Assembly (NCBI GenBank): GCA_002394335.1
Contig: DGTP01000015.1
Span: 151,016 to 215,015 of the forward strand
DNA length: 64,000 nt
Direction: 5' to 3'
DNA from: Bacteroidales bacterium UBA4333
GTDB lineage: Bacteria > Bacteroidota > Bacteroidia > Bacteroidales > Paludibacteraceae
A program made the position numbers and the translations under genes. The stretch's first letter is position 1. Each line of letters opens with the position of its first letter. Under the pieces are notes generated by a model. That model was not told where the DNA came from. It was given only the letters and a program-made list of their open reading frames with translations, and did no database searches. Shown piece by piece: positions 8,602 to 17,080 of the stretch.

Positions 8602-9393
8602 TTAATAATAAATTGAGTTGATTAGTTTTGCCAAACGTATTCCGGCGCAATAGAGCTGGTACTCCATGGGCTGATGCCAACGGTAGATATAGTGCCATGT
8701 ATTGCCGTCCCAAGACGTCTGGTAGTCATAGATAGCCGAAGTAAGATGATAGGTCCGGAGGGTGAGCTCCGCCCAAGAAGCAGCCTCTATCTCCCGCCGG
8801 CGAGAAGCATACGTATCCTCCAGAAACCGGGCATACTCAGAAAACGAGTAGCCCTGGGAGTCAATGAGTTTGGAGTCCCAGACGGCGTGCAGATTGGTGT
8901 TCTCGGAGCGCGAGAACCACGCCATGCGCACCTTGTTTCCTCCGAGGTCTTCGAGATGCCCCATGTGTACCGGGCAGAAACGGTCCCCAGTGAGATGGAT
9001 GAGGAAGACCAAGGCATCGCGGTTATGACGGTCTGCGCGCAAGACGCTCTCCAGCGAGTCATAGACGCAGAAGAGTCTTCCACCGACTTCTGGATAGCGG
9101 GTCAGGTATGAGACGATGGTGCTGTCGCTCTGTCCGCCGTCAAGATCCTGGAAATGCCAGTTATGGGACTGCGGATAGATCGTATCGGACTTGATCTCGT
9201 CAGGCCAGTTGGCATTATAGATCATACCATTGGTGCCGAGGATGGCATCTACCTGCTTACGCGCTTTCTTTGACAAATGGGTATAAGCCACTTGTGCGAT
9301 GACGCGGTGTCCTTCCTGTCCCCACGCCCAAAGAGGAGTGGTATAGACGAGACAACATGTCATCGCAATGAGAGTGAGAATTGATTTTTTCAT
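8602..9393 (-). CDS. S1/P1-type zinc nuclease, exported
   Basis: A 263-residue secreted phosphodiesterase that cuts single-stranded RNA and DNA and often has 3'-nucleotidase activity. The signal peptide ends at residue 23, so the mature protein begins with the zinc-ligand Trp (WGQEGHR). All expected trinuclear-zinc ligands can be placed: Trp1 and His6 (mature), Asp in NWPDEI, His in NWHFQD, HLTGDRFCPVH (His, Asp +4, His +10), and HAVWD (His, Asp +4). It overlaps the AraC gene by four bases and ends one base before the TonB receptor gene, so it is the enzyme of an uptake operon. Likely periplasmic, or possibly released. Confidence 0.92.
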   Translation of the reverse strand: MKKSILTLIAMTCCLVYTTPLWAWGQEGHRVIAQVAYTHLSKKARKQVDAILGTNGMIYNANWPDEIKSDTIYPQSHNWHFQDLDGGQSDSTIVSYLTRYPEVGGRLFCVYDSLESVLRADRHNRDALVFLIHLTGDRFCPVHMGHLEDLGGNKVRMAWFSRSENTNLHAVWDSKLIDSQGYSFSEYARFLEDTYASRRREIEAASWAELTLRTYHLTSAIYDYQTSWDGNTWHYIYRWHQPMEYQLYCAGIRLAKLINSIYY

Positions 9394-10241
9394 TTGGTTT
9401 CTCTTCGGATTGCTAAAGGAGATTTACCTGTATGTTTTTTAACGTATTGGCAGAAGAAACTGCTATTGGGAAAGTGCAAGTCATAGGCAATCTCCTTGAT
9501 ACTGAGCTGGGTAGTACGGAGAAGGCGGACGACCTCGGTCATGGTGACCTCCACTATCCAGTCCGTAGGCAGCTTGCCGCTACACTGTTTGCAGATCTCG
9601 GTCAGGTACTTGGGAGTGATACCGATCTTCTCGGCAAAGAACTGCACTTCGCGCTGATTGGTATTGCTCTGCAAGAGGGTCATGAACCGCCGGAAAATGA
9701 TATCCGACTGACGGATGCTGGCGCGCTCTTCAAGAGTCTTAGGCAGATTGAGTTCCGCATCCAGCAGATGCAGGATCTCCATCACCGAAGCGCGCGCAAT
9801 AGCCTGCAGTATATGGTGACGATAATTGGTATCCGCCTGCGAGATCTTCAACTTGAAGAGGGTGTGATAGGACTCAAGCACCCGGCGCTGGTCATCCACG
9901 AGATGAATCACCGGATTGGTACGGAGCAGTTGCTGTTTCTCCCACCAGTAAGGCTCCATGCGGAAACACTCGAAGAATATATCCTCGTATATCTGGCTCT
10001 TGGTACGCAAGAGATAGAACGAGAAATCATAAGACGGCTGCACAGAACGGATAAATGTATGGGGCATGATAATGAGCAGGTCTCCCGAATGGAGTTCACA
10101 CTCCTTGTTCTCCATCTTGACTTTGACGGAACCCAGACGGCAATATACCAGACTGGTGGTTTCACCCAACCGGTAATTGGTCCGGCGGGAGAGATCCTCT
10201 ATCGAGCCGGTGAGATAGACATTATCAATTTTCTGTGCCAT
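9390..10241 (-). CDS. AraC/XylS-family transcriptional regulator
   Basis: A 283-residue regulator. The N-terminal part (about 1-150) is a cupin-like sensor domain (ELHSGDLLIIMPHTFIRSVQ); the C-terminal part (about 185-280) is the double helix-turn-helix DNA-binding domain with FAEKIGITPKYLTEICKQ and LSIKEIAYDLHFPNSSFFCQ, ending YVKKHTGKSPLAIRRE. It lies between the sugar-kinase-like gene (25 bp upstream) and the nuclease gene (4-bp overlap) and is the natural candidate for control of the nuclease-receptor-lipoprotein genes. The inducer is unknown. Confidence 0.9.
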   Translation of the reverse strand: MAQKIDNVYLTGSIEDLSRRTNYRLGETTSLVYCRLGSVKVKMENKECELHSGDLLIIMPHTFIRSVQPSYDFSFYLLRTKSQIYEDIFFECFRMEPYWWEKQQLLRTNPVIHLVDDQRRVLESYHTLFKLKISQADTNYRHHILQAIARASVMEILHLLDAELNLPKTLEERASIRQSDIIFRRFMTLLQSNTNQREVQFFAEKIGITPKYLTEICKQCSGKLPTDWIVEVTMTEVVRLLRTTQLSIKEIAYDLHFPNSSFFCQYVKKHTGKSPLAIRRETK

Positions 10242-10266
10242 AGGTACAAGAGTAAACCGGGTTTGG

Positions 10267-11157
10267 TCAGGTTGTCGGGACTACATCCGCAAGATGGTAT
10301 TCCTTGAGTCCGGGGATGGGATCCTGCATGATCTTGCCGATCTGGAATCCGTAATCATCCATCACTTCCTCCAGCACACCGCGGTAATAACAGGCTATCG
10401 ATCCGGAAAAAGCCACCGGCATCTGCATTGTCTCGGGGTTCTCCACACCGTCCACCTCATAGTATTGCTGCACATTACGGCGAACAAAGTCCTGGAAATG
10501 GTCATATACCAATTTATGGATGCGCTCATCCTGAATATGGTCTGCACAGAAACGGCTGAGTTTGGCAAGGAAGCGGTTAGGGAACGGTTGGCGATAGACA
10601 TGCTCGATAACATCCGCCATCGAGGTCTCATATGCCTCGAAGAACTGCTGCTTGAGGTCTTCGCCCAACTGGTTCTTGAGCAAGTCACCCACCAGACGCT
10701 TTCCCAAAACGGCACCGGAGCCTTCGTCACCCAGGATATATCCCAGCGACGGCACGCTCCACCCTATATTCTCTCCGTCATAGAAGCAACTGCCGCTACC
10801 GGTACCCAAGATACACGCCACACCTTTCTGTTTGCCCAACAACCCGCGGGCAGCACCGAGCATGTCACTCGCCACGTGCACCTCGGAAGCGCGAAAAACA
10901 GACTGCAAAGCCTTCTCCACAAAAGGAATCTTCTCCGGCGTACATCCCGCGCCGTAGAAAAAGACATCCGTCAGTTTGCCCGCCCAAAGGAGGTGACCTA
11001 TCTGAGGTAAGAGTTGGTTACTGATTGAGTTACGCATAGCGTCACTCGTCTGGAAGAAAGGATTAATGCCGTCAGTAAAGACATCGGACGACTGCCCGTT
11101 GGCTGCCAACAGGCACCAATGTACCTTGGTAGAACCGCTATCTGCAATTAAGACCAT
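10267..11157 (-). CDS. N-acetylglucosamine-kinase-like / BadF-type ATPase
   Basis: A 296-residue ASKHA-superfamily protein. The phosphate-1 loop ADSGSTKVHWCLL is at the N-terminus; VACILGTGSGSCFYDG and GYILGDEGSGAVLGKRL are the second phosphate loop and the glycine-rich region typical of N-acetylglucosamine kinase relatives in Bacteroidota. It would phosphorylate an amino sugar using ATP in the cytoplasm, possibly in cell-wall recycling, but the substrate cannot be read from sequence. First gene of the operon continuing into the AraC and nuclease genes, with its own promoter at 11183-11214. Confidence 0.82.
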   Translation of the reverse strand: MVLIADSGSTKVHWCLLAANGQSSDVFTDGINPFFQTSDAMRNSISNQLLPQIGHLLWAGKLTDVFFYGAGCTPEKIPFVEKALQSVFRASEVHVASDMLGAARGLLGKQKGVACILGTGSGSCFYDGENIGWSVPSLGYILGDEGSGAVLGKRLVGDLLKNQLGEDLKQQFFEAYETSMADVIEHVYRQPFPNRFLAKLSRFCADHIQDERIHKLVYDHFQDFVRRNVQQYYEVDGVENPETMQMPVAFSGSIACYYRGVLEEVMDDYGFQIGKIMQDPIPGLKEYHLADVVPTT

Positions 11158-11182
11158 AGTTGAGATTCATTCAATTCGAGTG

Positions 11183-11214
11183 CAAAATTACGAATTATTT
11201 TTGATATATGCAAA
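11183..11214 (-). promoter_or_regulatory. Promoter of the kinase-AraC-nuclease-TonB operon
   Basis: Minus strand TTTG (11211-11214), 20 bp, TAATTTTG (11183-11190). Transcription should start near 11176, about 20 nt before the ATG at 11157. Confidence 0.72.
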
Positions 11215-11249
11215 TAAAAGTGCGTTTTTCTACAAAAAGAACATTTATA

Positions 11250-11281
11250 TTTGTATATGTCATTTATTTTTACTATCTTTG
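11250..11281 (+). promoter_or_regulatory. Promoter of the glycosyltransferase-SpoIID-methyltransferase operon
   Basis: TTTG (11250-11253), 20 bp, TATCTTTG (11274-11281). The expected start site near 11288 lies downstream of earlier in-frame start codons and fixes the gene start at 11306. Confidence 0.72.
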
Positions 11282-11305
11282 CGCAAGATACAAAACACAG
11301 CTTAT

Positions 11306-12676
11306 ATGACAACAACTTTTGTTCTCCCCGGGCGCGTATGCGCTACCAAGGCAATCCGCGAGATTGCATCCCAATCCCGGACACCGTACACTCTTATTCT
11401 GCTCAAGCCGGACATCGAGTGGGTTTATCTGGGAAAAGAGCGTATGATACAGGTCATGGAAATGACCGGCGCCACAATGGTGTATAGCGACAGGTTCCAC
11501 AAAACAGGTGAAAGTATTACCGAAGCACCGGTGATTGACTACCAGCAGGGAGCGCTTAGAGACGACTTCGATTTCGGGGCTGCGATGCTATGGAACACGG
11601 AGAAACTCAAAGCCCTGGTGGCAGAGACGGATACAGACTATGCGTTTGCAGGATTGTACGACCTCAGGCTGAGGGCTTCCGAACCGAAGAGTCAAGCGGG
11701 TGGCGAGACTATCGCCCATATTCCGGAGTATCTGTACTATGAGGTAGAGACCGACACCAGAAAGTCCGGCGAGAAGCTGTTTGACTACGTTGATCCGAGA
11801 AACAGGCAGGTACAGATCGAGATGGAGGCTTGCGTGACAGCCCACCTCAAGCGCATCGGAGCATACCTGCAGCCGGGAGACTACCTGCCGCTGCCGGAGG
11901 CAAAGGAGGACTACCCCGTGACGGCTTCCGTCATTATTCCTTGTAAAAACCGCGCGCGCACGATAGGCGATGCCATCCGTTCAGCCCTTTCGCAGAAAGT
12001 GAGAGCACCGTACACGTTCAACGTGATCGTCGTCGATGACAACTCCACCGACGGCACGGCTGAGATCATCGAGCAACTGAAAGCCGAGTATCCCTCCTTG
12101 GTTTACATCGCCCAGGATAAAACATGGCACGCTATCGGCGGTAACTGGAACGTAGCCGTCCATGACCCTCGTTGTGGCAAATATGCCATCCAGCTGGACA
12201 GCGACGACACCTATTTTGACGAGACAACGGTACAGCGGTTCATCGATACCTTCGAAATGGTAAATGGTACATGTCCCAATGGTACATGCCATTATGGTAT
12301 GGTGATTGGCACCTACCAGCTGACCAACATGGCGGGCGAAATTCTGCCTCCCGGCGTAATAGATCACCGCGAGTGGACAGATGCTAACGGACGGAACAAC
12401 GCATTGCGTATCAACGGTTTGGGTGCCCCAAGAGGATTTTATGTACCCCTTCTGCGTACTATCAACTACCCCACAACCAAGTACGGAGAGGACTACGCTG
12501 TAGGACTGCGTATCAGCCGCAACTGGCCTGTCGGGCGTATCTACGATGTCGTCTATAACTGCCGCCGGTGGGAGGACAACTCCGATGCCAACTGCGACAT
12601 AGTCACCATGAACCGCAACAACCGGTATAAAGACAGACTGAGGACATTCGAACTGGAAGCGAGACTGCGTTCGTAA
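11306..12676 (+). CDS. Family 2 glycosyltransferase
   Basis: A 456-residue cytoplasmic GT-A enzyme. The transferase core is in the middle: VTASVIIPCKNRARTIGDAI, FNVIVVDDNSTDGT (nucleotide-sugar Asp) and AIQLDSDDTYF (DxD-type metal site). The first 185 residues are a separate domain I do not recognise. The start is ATG 11306, because earlier codons precede the promoter. No membrane segment. The stop overlaps the SpoIID start (TAATG), so the two are co-translated and may act on the same wall or glycan substrate. A stretch near residue 320 (MVNGTCPNGTCHYG) is encoded by a tandem AAATGGT-type repeat. Confidence 0.87.
   Translation: MTTTFVLPGRVCATKAIREIASQSRTPYTLILLKPDIEWVYLGKERMIQVMEMTGATMVYSDRFHKTGESITEAPVIDYQQGALRDDFDFGAAMLWNTEKLKALVAETDTDYAFAGLYDLRLRASEPKSQAGGETIAHIPEYLYYEVETDTRKSGEKLFDYVDPRNRQVQIEMEACVTAHLKRIGAYLQPGDYLPLPEAKEDYPVTASVIIPCKNRARTIGDAIRSALSQKVRAPYTFNVIVVDDNSTDGTAEIIEQLKAEYPSLVYIAQDKTWHAIGGNWNVAVHDPRCGKYAIQLDSDDTYFDETTVQRFIDTFEMVNGTCPNGTCHYGMVIGTYQLTNMAGEILPPGVIDHREWTDANGRNNALRINGLGAPRGFYVPLLRTINYPTTKYGEDYAVGLRISRNWPVGRIYDVVYNCRRWEDNSDANCDIVTMNRNNRYKDRLRTFELEARLRS
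12255..12300. repeat. Tandem AAATGGT-class repeat inside the glycosyltransferase gene
   Basis: Units AAATGGT, AAATGGTACATG, CAATGGTACATG in frame, coding for EMVNGTCPNGTCHYG between DTF and MVIGTYQ. The words match those in the trmH-like gene (AAATGGT, AAATGAC). Confidence 0.7.
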
Positions 12677-13710
12677 TGCTCATCCGCGTTGGGATATTAA
12701 CGGCTCCCGAAATCGAGTGGGAACAACGGGACAAGACGTTTGTAATCAAAAACGTCCGTATCGGCATCGGTTTTCACTGGGACAGGCACGAGGACCAGGA
12801 GTTTGCCGGTTCGCTGGAGATCCTGACGAACAAGGACGGCACCAAAACAGCGGTCAACACGATCGACCTGGAGGAGTACCTCTGCTCTGTCATCTCCTCC
12901 GAGATGAGTGCCGAAAGTCCTATGGAGTTGCTCAAAGCACATGCAGTCATCAGCCGCAGCTGGGCAATGCGGGCGATAGCAAATCCCTCTCATGAAGGCT
13001 ACCACGTATGCGCGGATGACCATTGCCAGCGGTACGAAGGTCTCCGGCGGATGAATGACCGCGCCATCGAAGCCGTCAGAACCACCAAAGGGCTTGTTCT
13101 TACATATGAACAAATGGCAAACGGGCAAACGGTAAATGAGATCTGCGATTGCAGATACCATAAGTGCTGTGGCGGAAAGACAGAGGTCTGGAAGACCTGC
13201 TGGGAAGACATTGAGGTGCCGTACATCCGCCCGGTAGAATGTCCGTACTGCGGGCGGGTAAGCGGACGAACACTGCGTCTGGCGCTGAATGACTACGACC
13301 GAGAAACCAGAGATTTTCACACCTGGCAAGTGACTTATACCGCAAACGAATTAAGCGAAGTCATCCGCTCCAAGACCGGCATGGATTTCGGTGAGATACA
13401 AGATCTTGTTCCCCTCAAACGCGGCGCTTCCGGACGGATCTACGAGCTCCGGATTGTTGGATCCAAGCACACCGGAATCATCAGCAAGGAACTCAACATC
13501 CGATACGCATTGAGCCGGAAATGTCTCTACAGCTCATGGTTCGAGGTAGAGAAAAGACCTTCGTCCTTCGTACTTAAAGGACACGGATGGGGACACGGCG
13601 CAGGACTATGCCAGATAGGTGCGGCACAAATGGCGGAAGAGGGTAAAAACTACGAAGAAATACTTCAATTCTATTATGCGGATACAAGACTTAGCATTGC
13701 AACGCGCTAG
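12676..13710 (+). CDS. SpoIID/LytB domain protein (peptidoglycan glycan-strand lyase-like)
   Basis: 344 residues. It has the SpoIID core: LEEYLCSVISSEMSAESPME with the catalytic-type Glu, LLKAHAVISRSWAM, and the C-terminal GHGWGHGAGLCQIGAAQMA signature. Family members cleave the glycan strand of denuded peptidoglycan. Two Cys pairs (HKCCGGKTE and VECPYCGR) could bind a metal. No signal peptide is seen, so its location is unclear. It overlaps the glycosyltransferase stop by one base and its own 3' end overlaps the methyltransferase start by 35 bp. Near residue 147 the sequence QMANGQTVN is encoded by a short repeat of CAAATGG/CAAACGG. Confidence 0.87.
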   Translation: MLIRVGILTAPEIEWEQRDKTFVIKNVRIGIGFHWDRHEDQEFAGSLEILTNKDGTKTAVNTIDLEEYLCSVISSEMSAESPMELLKAHAVISRSWAMRAIANPSHEGYHVCADDHCQRYEGLRRMNDRAIEAVRTTKGLVLTYEQMANGQTVNEICDCRYHKCCGGKTEVWKTCWEDIEVPYIRPVECPYCGRVSGRTLRLALNDYDRETRDFHTWQVTYTANELSEVIRSKTGMDFGEIQDLVPLKRGASGRIYELRIVGSKHTGIISKELNIRYALSRKCLYSSWFEVEKRPSSFVLKGHGWGHGAGLCQIGAAQMAEEGKNYEEILQFYYADTRLSIATR

Positions 13711-14890
13711 ATACAAACACCTCTCAGACGAAGAGTGGCGATGGTTCCTGCAGCAAGAAGAAGGGCGTATCCGCACAGCGGACAAACTGCCCGCATTCGC
13801 CGGCATCGAAGACTGGTGGTATCCAGTCAGGCTTTCGTGCGAGCAATGCAGCAGCGAACTGACAGCACGATACAAGGCGTCAATCCTACCGTCCGATACA
13901 AAGGATGGCGTCTGTACCATGGCTGACCTGACCGGCGGTTACGGCATAGACACGTATTTTCTCAGCGGGCACTTCGAGCATACCGACTACGTAGAGCAGA
14001 ATGCCGAACTATGCCGTATTGCCGCGCATAATTTTGCAGTCAGCCAGAAGTCCTCTGTCTCTGTCCATAACAGCACCGCGGAAGAGTTTCTGGCATCTGC
14101 CGGAAGATATTCCCTTCTGTTTCTCGATCCTGCACGGCGCGACAGCCGGGGCGGCAAAGTGTTTAATCTTGCCGATTGTACACCCAATGCCGCAGAACTG
14201 CTCCCTACCCTGACTGACCACCTCTCAGAAACGGGGCGGATACTGCTCAAACTCTCTCCGATGCTGGATATCACCCGTGCCCTCAAGGAGCTTACTCCTG
14301 CCCAAAACATCTTGGAATGGGATGTACATGTCGTAGCGGTCAGAAACGAAGTGAAGGAAGTGTTATTGCTGAGCCGTCCCATTCCACAAAGCGGTCATTC
14401 CTCCACTATCACGGCCATCGATCCGGCAGAGCCCGAAAAGGCTTTTGTCTTCACCCGTAAAGAAGAAGCCGAGAGCGGAAGCGGTCTCACGGCAATGACC
14501 GCGAACGAGCTGGCAGCCATGCTCTCGGACAGCGGGACAATCTACCTGTACGAACCCGGAGCTGCCATCCTCAAAGCCGGTGCCTACAAGACTGTGGCAG
14601 CGCGGTTCGGAATAGAGAAAGCCGCAGCGAACACCCACCTCTATTTGTCGCAAGAACATATTCCTCATTTTCCGGGACGGGTATGGCGTATCGTACAAGT
14701 CATCAAAGACCGGCGCGATTTGCCGCCGGAATGGCGGCAGGCGAATGTCATAGCCCGCAACCATCCCCTCAAAGCCGAACAACTGAAAAAACACCTCCGC
14801 CTGACAGACGGAGGTGAGAAATACATCATTGGCTTCCGGTTGGGCGATAAGCCTGTCATTGTCCTTGCAGAGCGGATAACAGCCGGTTAG
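13676..14890 (+). CDS. SAM-dependent methyltransferase with THUMP-like domain
   Basis: 404 residues from ATG 13676. A Rossmann methyltransferase: MADLTGGYGIDTYFLS is the SAM motif, SLLFLDPARR the catalytic motif IV (DPAR), and the C-terminal third (AARFGIEKAAANTHLYLS and following) is the THUMP-like fold found in these proteins. Probably modifies RNA; the target base is not known. The start within the SpoIID gene is preferred because the conserved part begins soon after MRIQDLALQRARY. It converges on clpB with overlapping stop codons (TTAG). Confidence 0.85.
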   Translation: MRIQDLALQRARYKHLSDEEWRWFLQQEEGRIRTADKLPAFAGIEDWWYPVRLSCEQCSSELTARYKASILPSDTKDGVCTMADLTGGYGIDTYFLSGHFEHTDYVEQNAELCRIAAHNFAVSQKSSVSVHNSTAEEFLASAGRYSLLFLDPARRDSRGGKVFNLADCTPNAAELLPTLTDHLSETGRILLKLSPMLDITRALKELTPAQNILEWDVHVVAVRNEVKEVLLLSRPIPQSGHSSTITAIDPAEPEKAFVFTRKEEAESGSGLTAMTANELAAMLSDSGTIYLYEPGAAILKAGAYKTVAARFGIEKAAANTHLYLSQEHIPHFPGRVWRIVQVIKDRRDLPPEWRQANVIARNHPLKAEQLKKHLRLTDGGEKYIIGFRLGDKPVIVLAERITAG

Positions 14891-16998
14891 TTCCTGAACG
14901 ACAACTCTCCACCCTTCAACTCTACCACCACCGGTTTGGATTGATCCACTTTGCCGGCGATGATGGATTTCGACAATTCGTTGAGTACCAGTCTCTGCAG
15001 AGCCCTCTTCACCGGACGGGCGCCAAACTGCGGATCGTAGCCTTCATGTGCGATATAGTCGATGGCATCATCGGTGACACGGAGGTCGATACCGTTATTC
15101 ATCAGCATCTTGTGCACACCGGCTATCTGCAATCCTACGATAGCGCGGATTTCTTTCTCGCTGAGCGGCTCAAAGATGATGGTTTCATCTATCCGGTTGA
15201 GGAATTCCGGGCGGATAGTCTGGTGCAACAGTCCCAAGACCTGCTCCCTTGTCACTTCCCGCGATACGCCCTTCTCCTCGTTTTCACGGATGAGTGAAGA
15301 CCCCAGATTGGAGGTGAGAATAATCAGGGTGTTCTTGAAGTTCACAGTACGGCCTTTGTTGTCCGTCAACCGGCCGTCGTCAAGCACCTGCAGCAGTACA
15401 TTAAACACATCCGGATGGGCTTTCTCGATCTCGTCAAAGAGCACTACCGAATAAGGTTTACGGCGGATGGCTTCGGTCAGTTGGCCTCCCTCGTCATATC
15501 CTACATATCCCGGAGGAGCTCCTATCAGACGCGTAGCCGAGAATTTCTCCTGGTACTCACTCATGTCAATACGCGTCATCATGTTCTCGTCGTCAAAGAG
15601 ATAGTCCGCCAGAGCCTTCGCCAGTTCGGTCTTTCCGACACCGGTGGTGCCGAGGAAGATGAAGGAACCTATCGGGCGCTTCGGATCTTGCAATCCGGCA
15701 CGGCTGCGACGGATAGCGTCGCTTACGGCTTTGATGGCTTCGTCCTGCCCTATCACGCGTTTATGCAGTTCCTCCTCCAAGTGGATCAGCTTATCGCGCT
15801 CCGATTGCACCATTTTGGCTACCGGTATGCCTGTCCAGCGGGCAACGATCTCCGCGATATCATCCTCATCAACCTCCTCTTTGATCAACGAATCCGACTG
15901 CATTTGGTGGAGTGCTTCTTGAGCCGCTTTGATATTCGCCTCAGCCTGCTGAATCCTGCTATAGCGGATCTCAGCCACCTTGCCGTAGTCGCCTTCGCGC
16001 TCTGCTACCTCCGCTTCATGCTTGAGTTGTTCGATACGGGCTTTCTCATTCTGGATGGTAGCCACATAGCCTTTCTCCTTATTCCACTGGGCATTGAGTT
16101 CTTCGGACTTGGCTTTCAGTTCCTTGAGTTGCGACTCGATAGTCTGCACTTTTTCGCTCTGGTCTTTGTCTCTTTTGACAGCCTCACGCTCAATCTCCAA
16201 CTGCTTGATCTGGCGATCCAACTGATCCAGCTCTTCCGGTTTGGAATCGACCTCCAGACGCAGTTTGGCAGCTGCTTCATCAATGAGGTCTATAGCCTTA
16301 TCGGGCAAGAACCGATCCGTAATATACCGGTTGGAGAGAGTGACTGCCGCAATAAGAGCATCGTCGTTGATACGTACCTTATGGTGCGTTTCATAGCGTT
16401 CCTTGAGTCCCCGCAGGATAGAAATGGTAGCCGCTTCGTCCGGCTCATCTACCATCACTATCTGGAAACGTCTTTCCAGTGCCTTATCGGACTCAAAATA
16501 CTTCTGATACTCATCCAATGTAGTGGCACCGATGGCACGGAGTTCGCCTCGTGCCAAAGCCGGCTTGAGGATATTGGCCGCATCCATCGCACCCGAAGTC
16601 TTACCGGCTCCCACAAGCGTATGGATTTCGTCGATGAAGAGGATAATCTCGCCTGCCGACTCTACCACCTCATTGATCACGCCTTTCAGCCGTTCCTCAA
16701 ACTCTCCCTGATATTTGGCTCCGGCAATCAGCGCTCCCATATCCAGAGAGTAGATCTTCTTCTGCTTCAGGTTCTCCGGAACATCGCCCCGGACTATTCG
16801 GTGCGCCAGTCCTTCGGCTATAGCGGTTTTACCCACACCCGGTTCTCCTATCAGGATAGGATTGTTCTTTGTCCGACGGCTCAGTATCTGTAATACACGA
16901 CGGATCTCGTCGTCTCGCCCGATCACAGGATCCAGTTTACCCTGAGAGGCGCGCTCGCACAGATTGATTGCGAATTTAGATAAGTTTTCTGTCTTCAT
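14887..16998 (-). CDS. clpB: ClpB disaggregase lacking the N-terminal domain
   Basis: A 703-residue AAA+ chaperone that works with DnaK to pull aggregated proteins apart. NBD1 has GEPGVGKTAIAEGLAHR (Walker A) and LFIDEIHTLVGAG; the coiled-coil middle domain runs about 250-380 (KPEELDQLDRQIKQLEIERE); NBD2 has GTTGVGKTELAKALADY, LFDEIEKAHPDV and FLNRIDE. Full-length ClpB is about 860 residues. Here the ATG at 16998 begins at the linker just before NBD1 (LCERASQGKLDPVIGRDDEI), and upstream there is only 80 bp of non-coding DNA and then another gene, so the Clp_N substrate domain is absent. The rest is intact. Confidence 0.95.
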   Translation of the reverse strand: MKTENLSKFAINLCERASQGKLDPVIGRDDEIRRVLQILSRRTKNNPILIGEPGVGKTAIAEGLAHRIVRGDVPENLKQKKIYSLDMGALIAGAKYQGEFEERLKGVINEVVESAGEIILFIDEIHTLVGAGKTSGAMDAANILKPALARGELRAIGATTLDEYQKYFESDKALERRFQIVMVDEPDEAATISILRGLKERYETHHKVRINDDALIAAVTLSNRYITDRFLPDKAIDLIDEAAAKLRLEVDSKPEELDQLDRQIKQLEIEREAVKRDKDQSEKVQTIESQLKELKAKSEELNAQWNKEKGYVATIQNEKARIEQLKHEAEVAEREGDYGKVAEIRYSRIQQAEANIKAAQEALHQMQSDSLIKEEVDEDDIAEIVARWTGIPVAKMVQSERDKLIHLEEELHKRVIGQDEAIKAVSDAIRRSRAGLQDPKRPIGSFIFLGTTGVGKTELAKALADYLFDDENMMTRIDMSEYQEKFSATRLIGAPPGYVGYDEGGQLTEAIRRKPYSVVLFDEIEKAHPDVFNVLLQVLDDGRLTDNKGRTVNFKNTLIILTSNLGSSLIRENEEKGVSREVTREQVLGLLHQTIRPEFLNRIDETIIFEPLSEKEIRAIVGLQIAGVHKMLMNNGIDLRVTDDAIDYIAHEGYDPQFGARPVKRALQRLVLNELSKSIIAGKVDQSKPVVVELKGGELSFRN

Positions 16999-17080
16999 AG
17001 TGGTTAGTATTTTTATTGTTTGCCCCTATTATTGCAAACTCTGTACCAACCGCCGGAAGACTGACAAAATGGCAGTCACC

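Noticed and set aside
11066..11305. Earlier in-frame start for the glycosyltransferase
   Set aside because: It precedes the consensus promoter and overlaps the divergent kinase gene; the extension looks non-coding.
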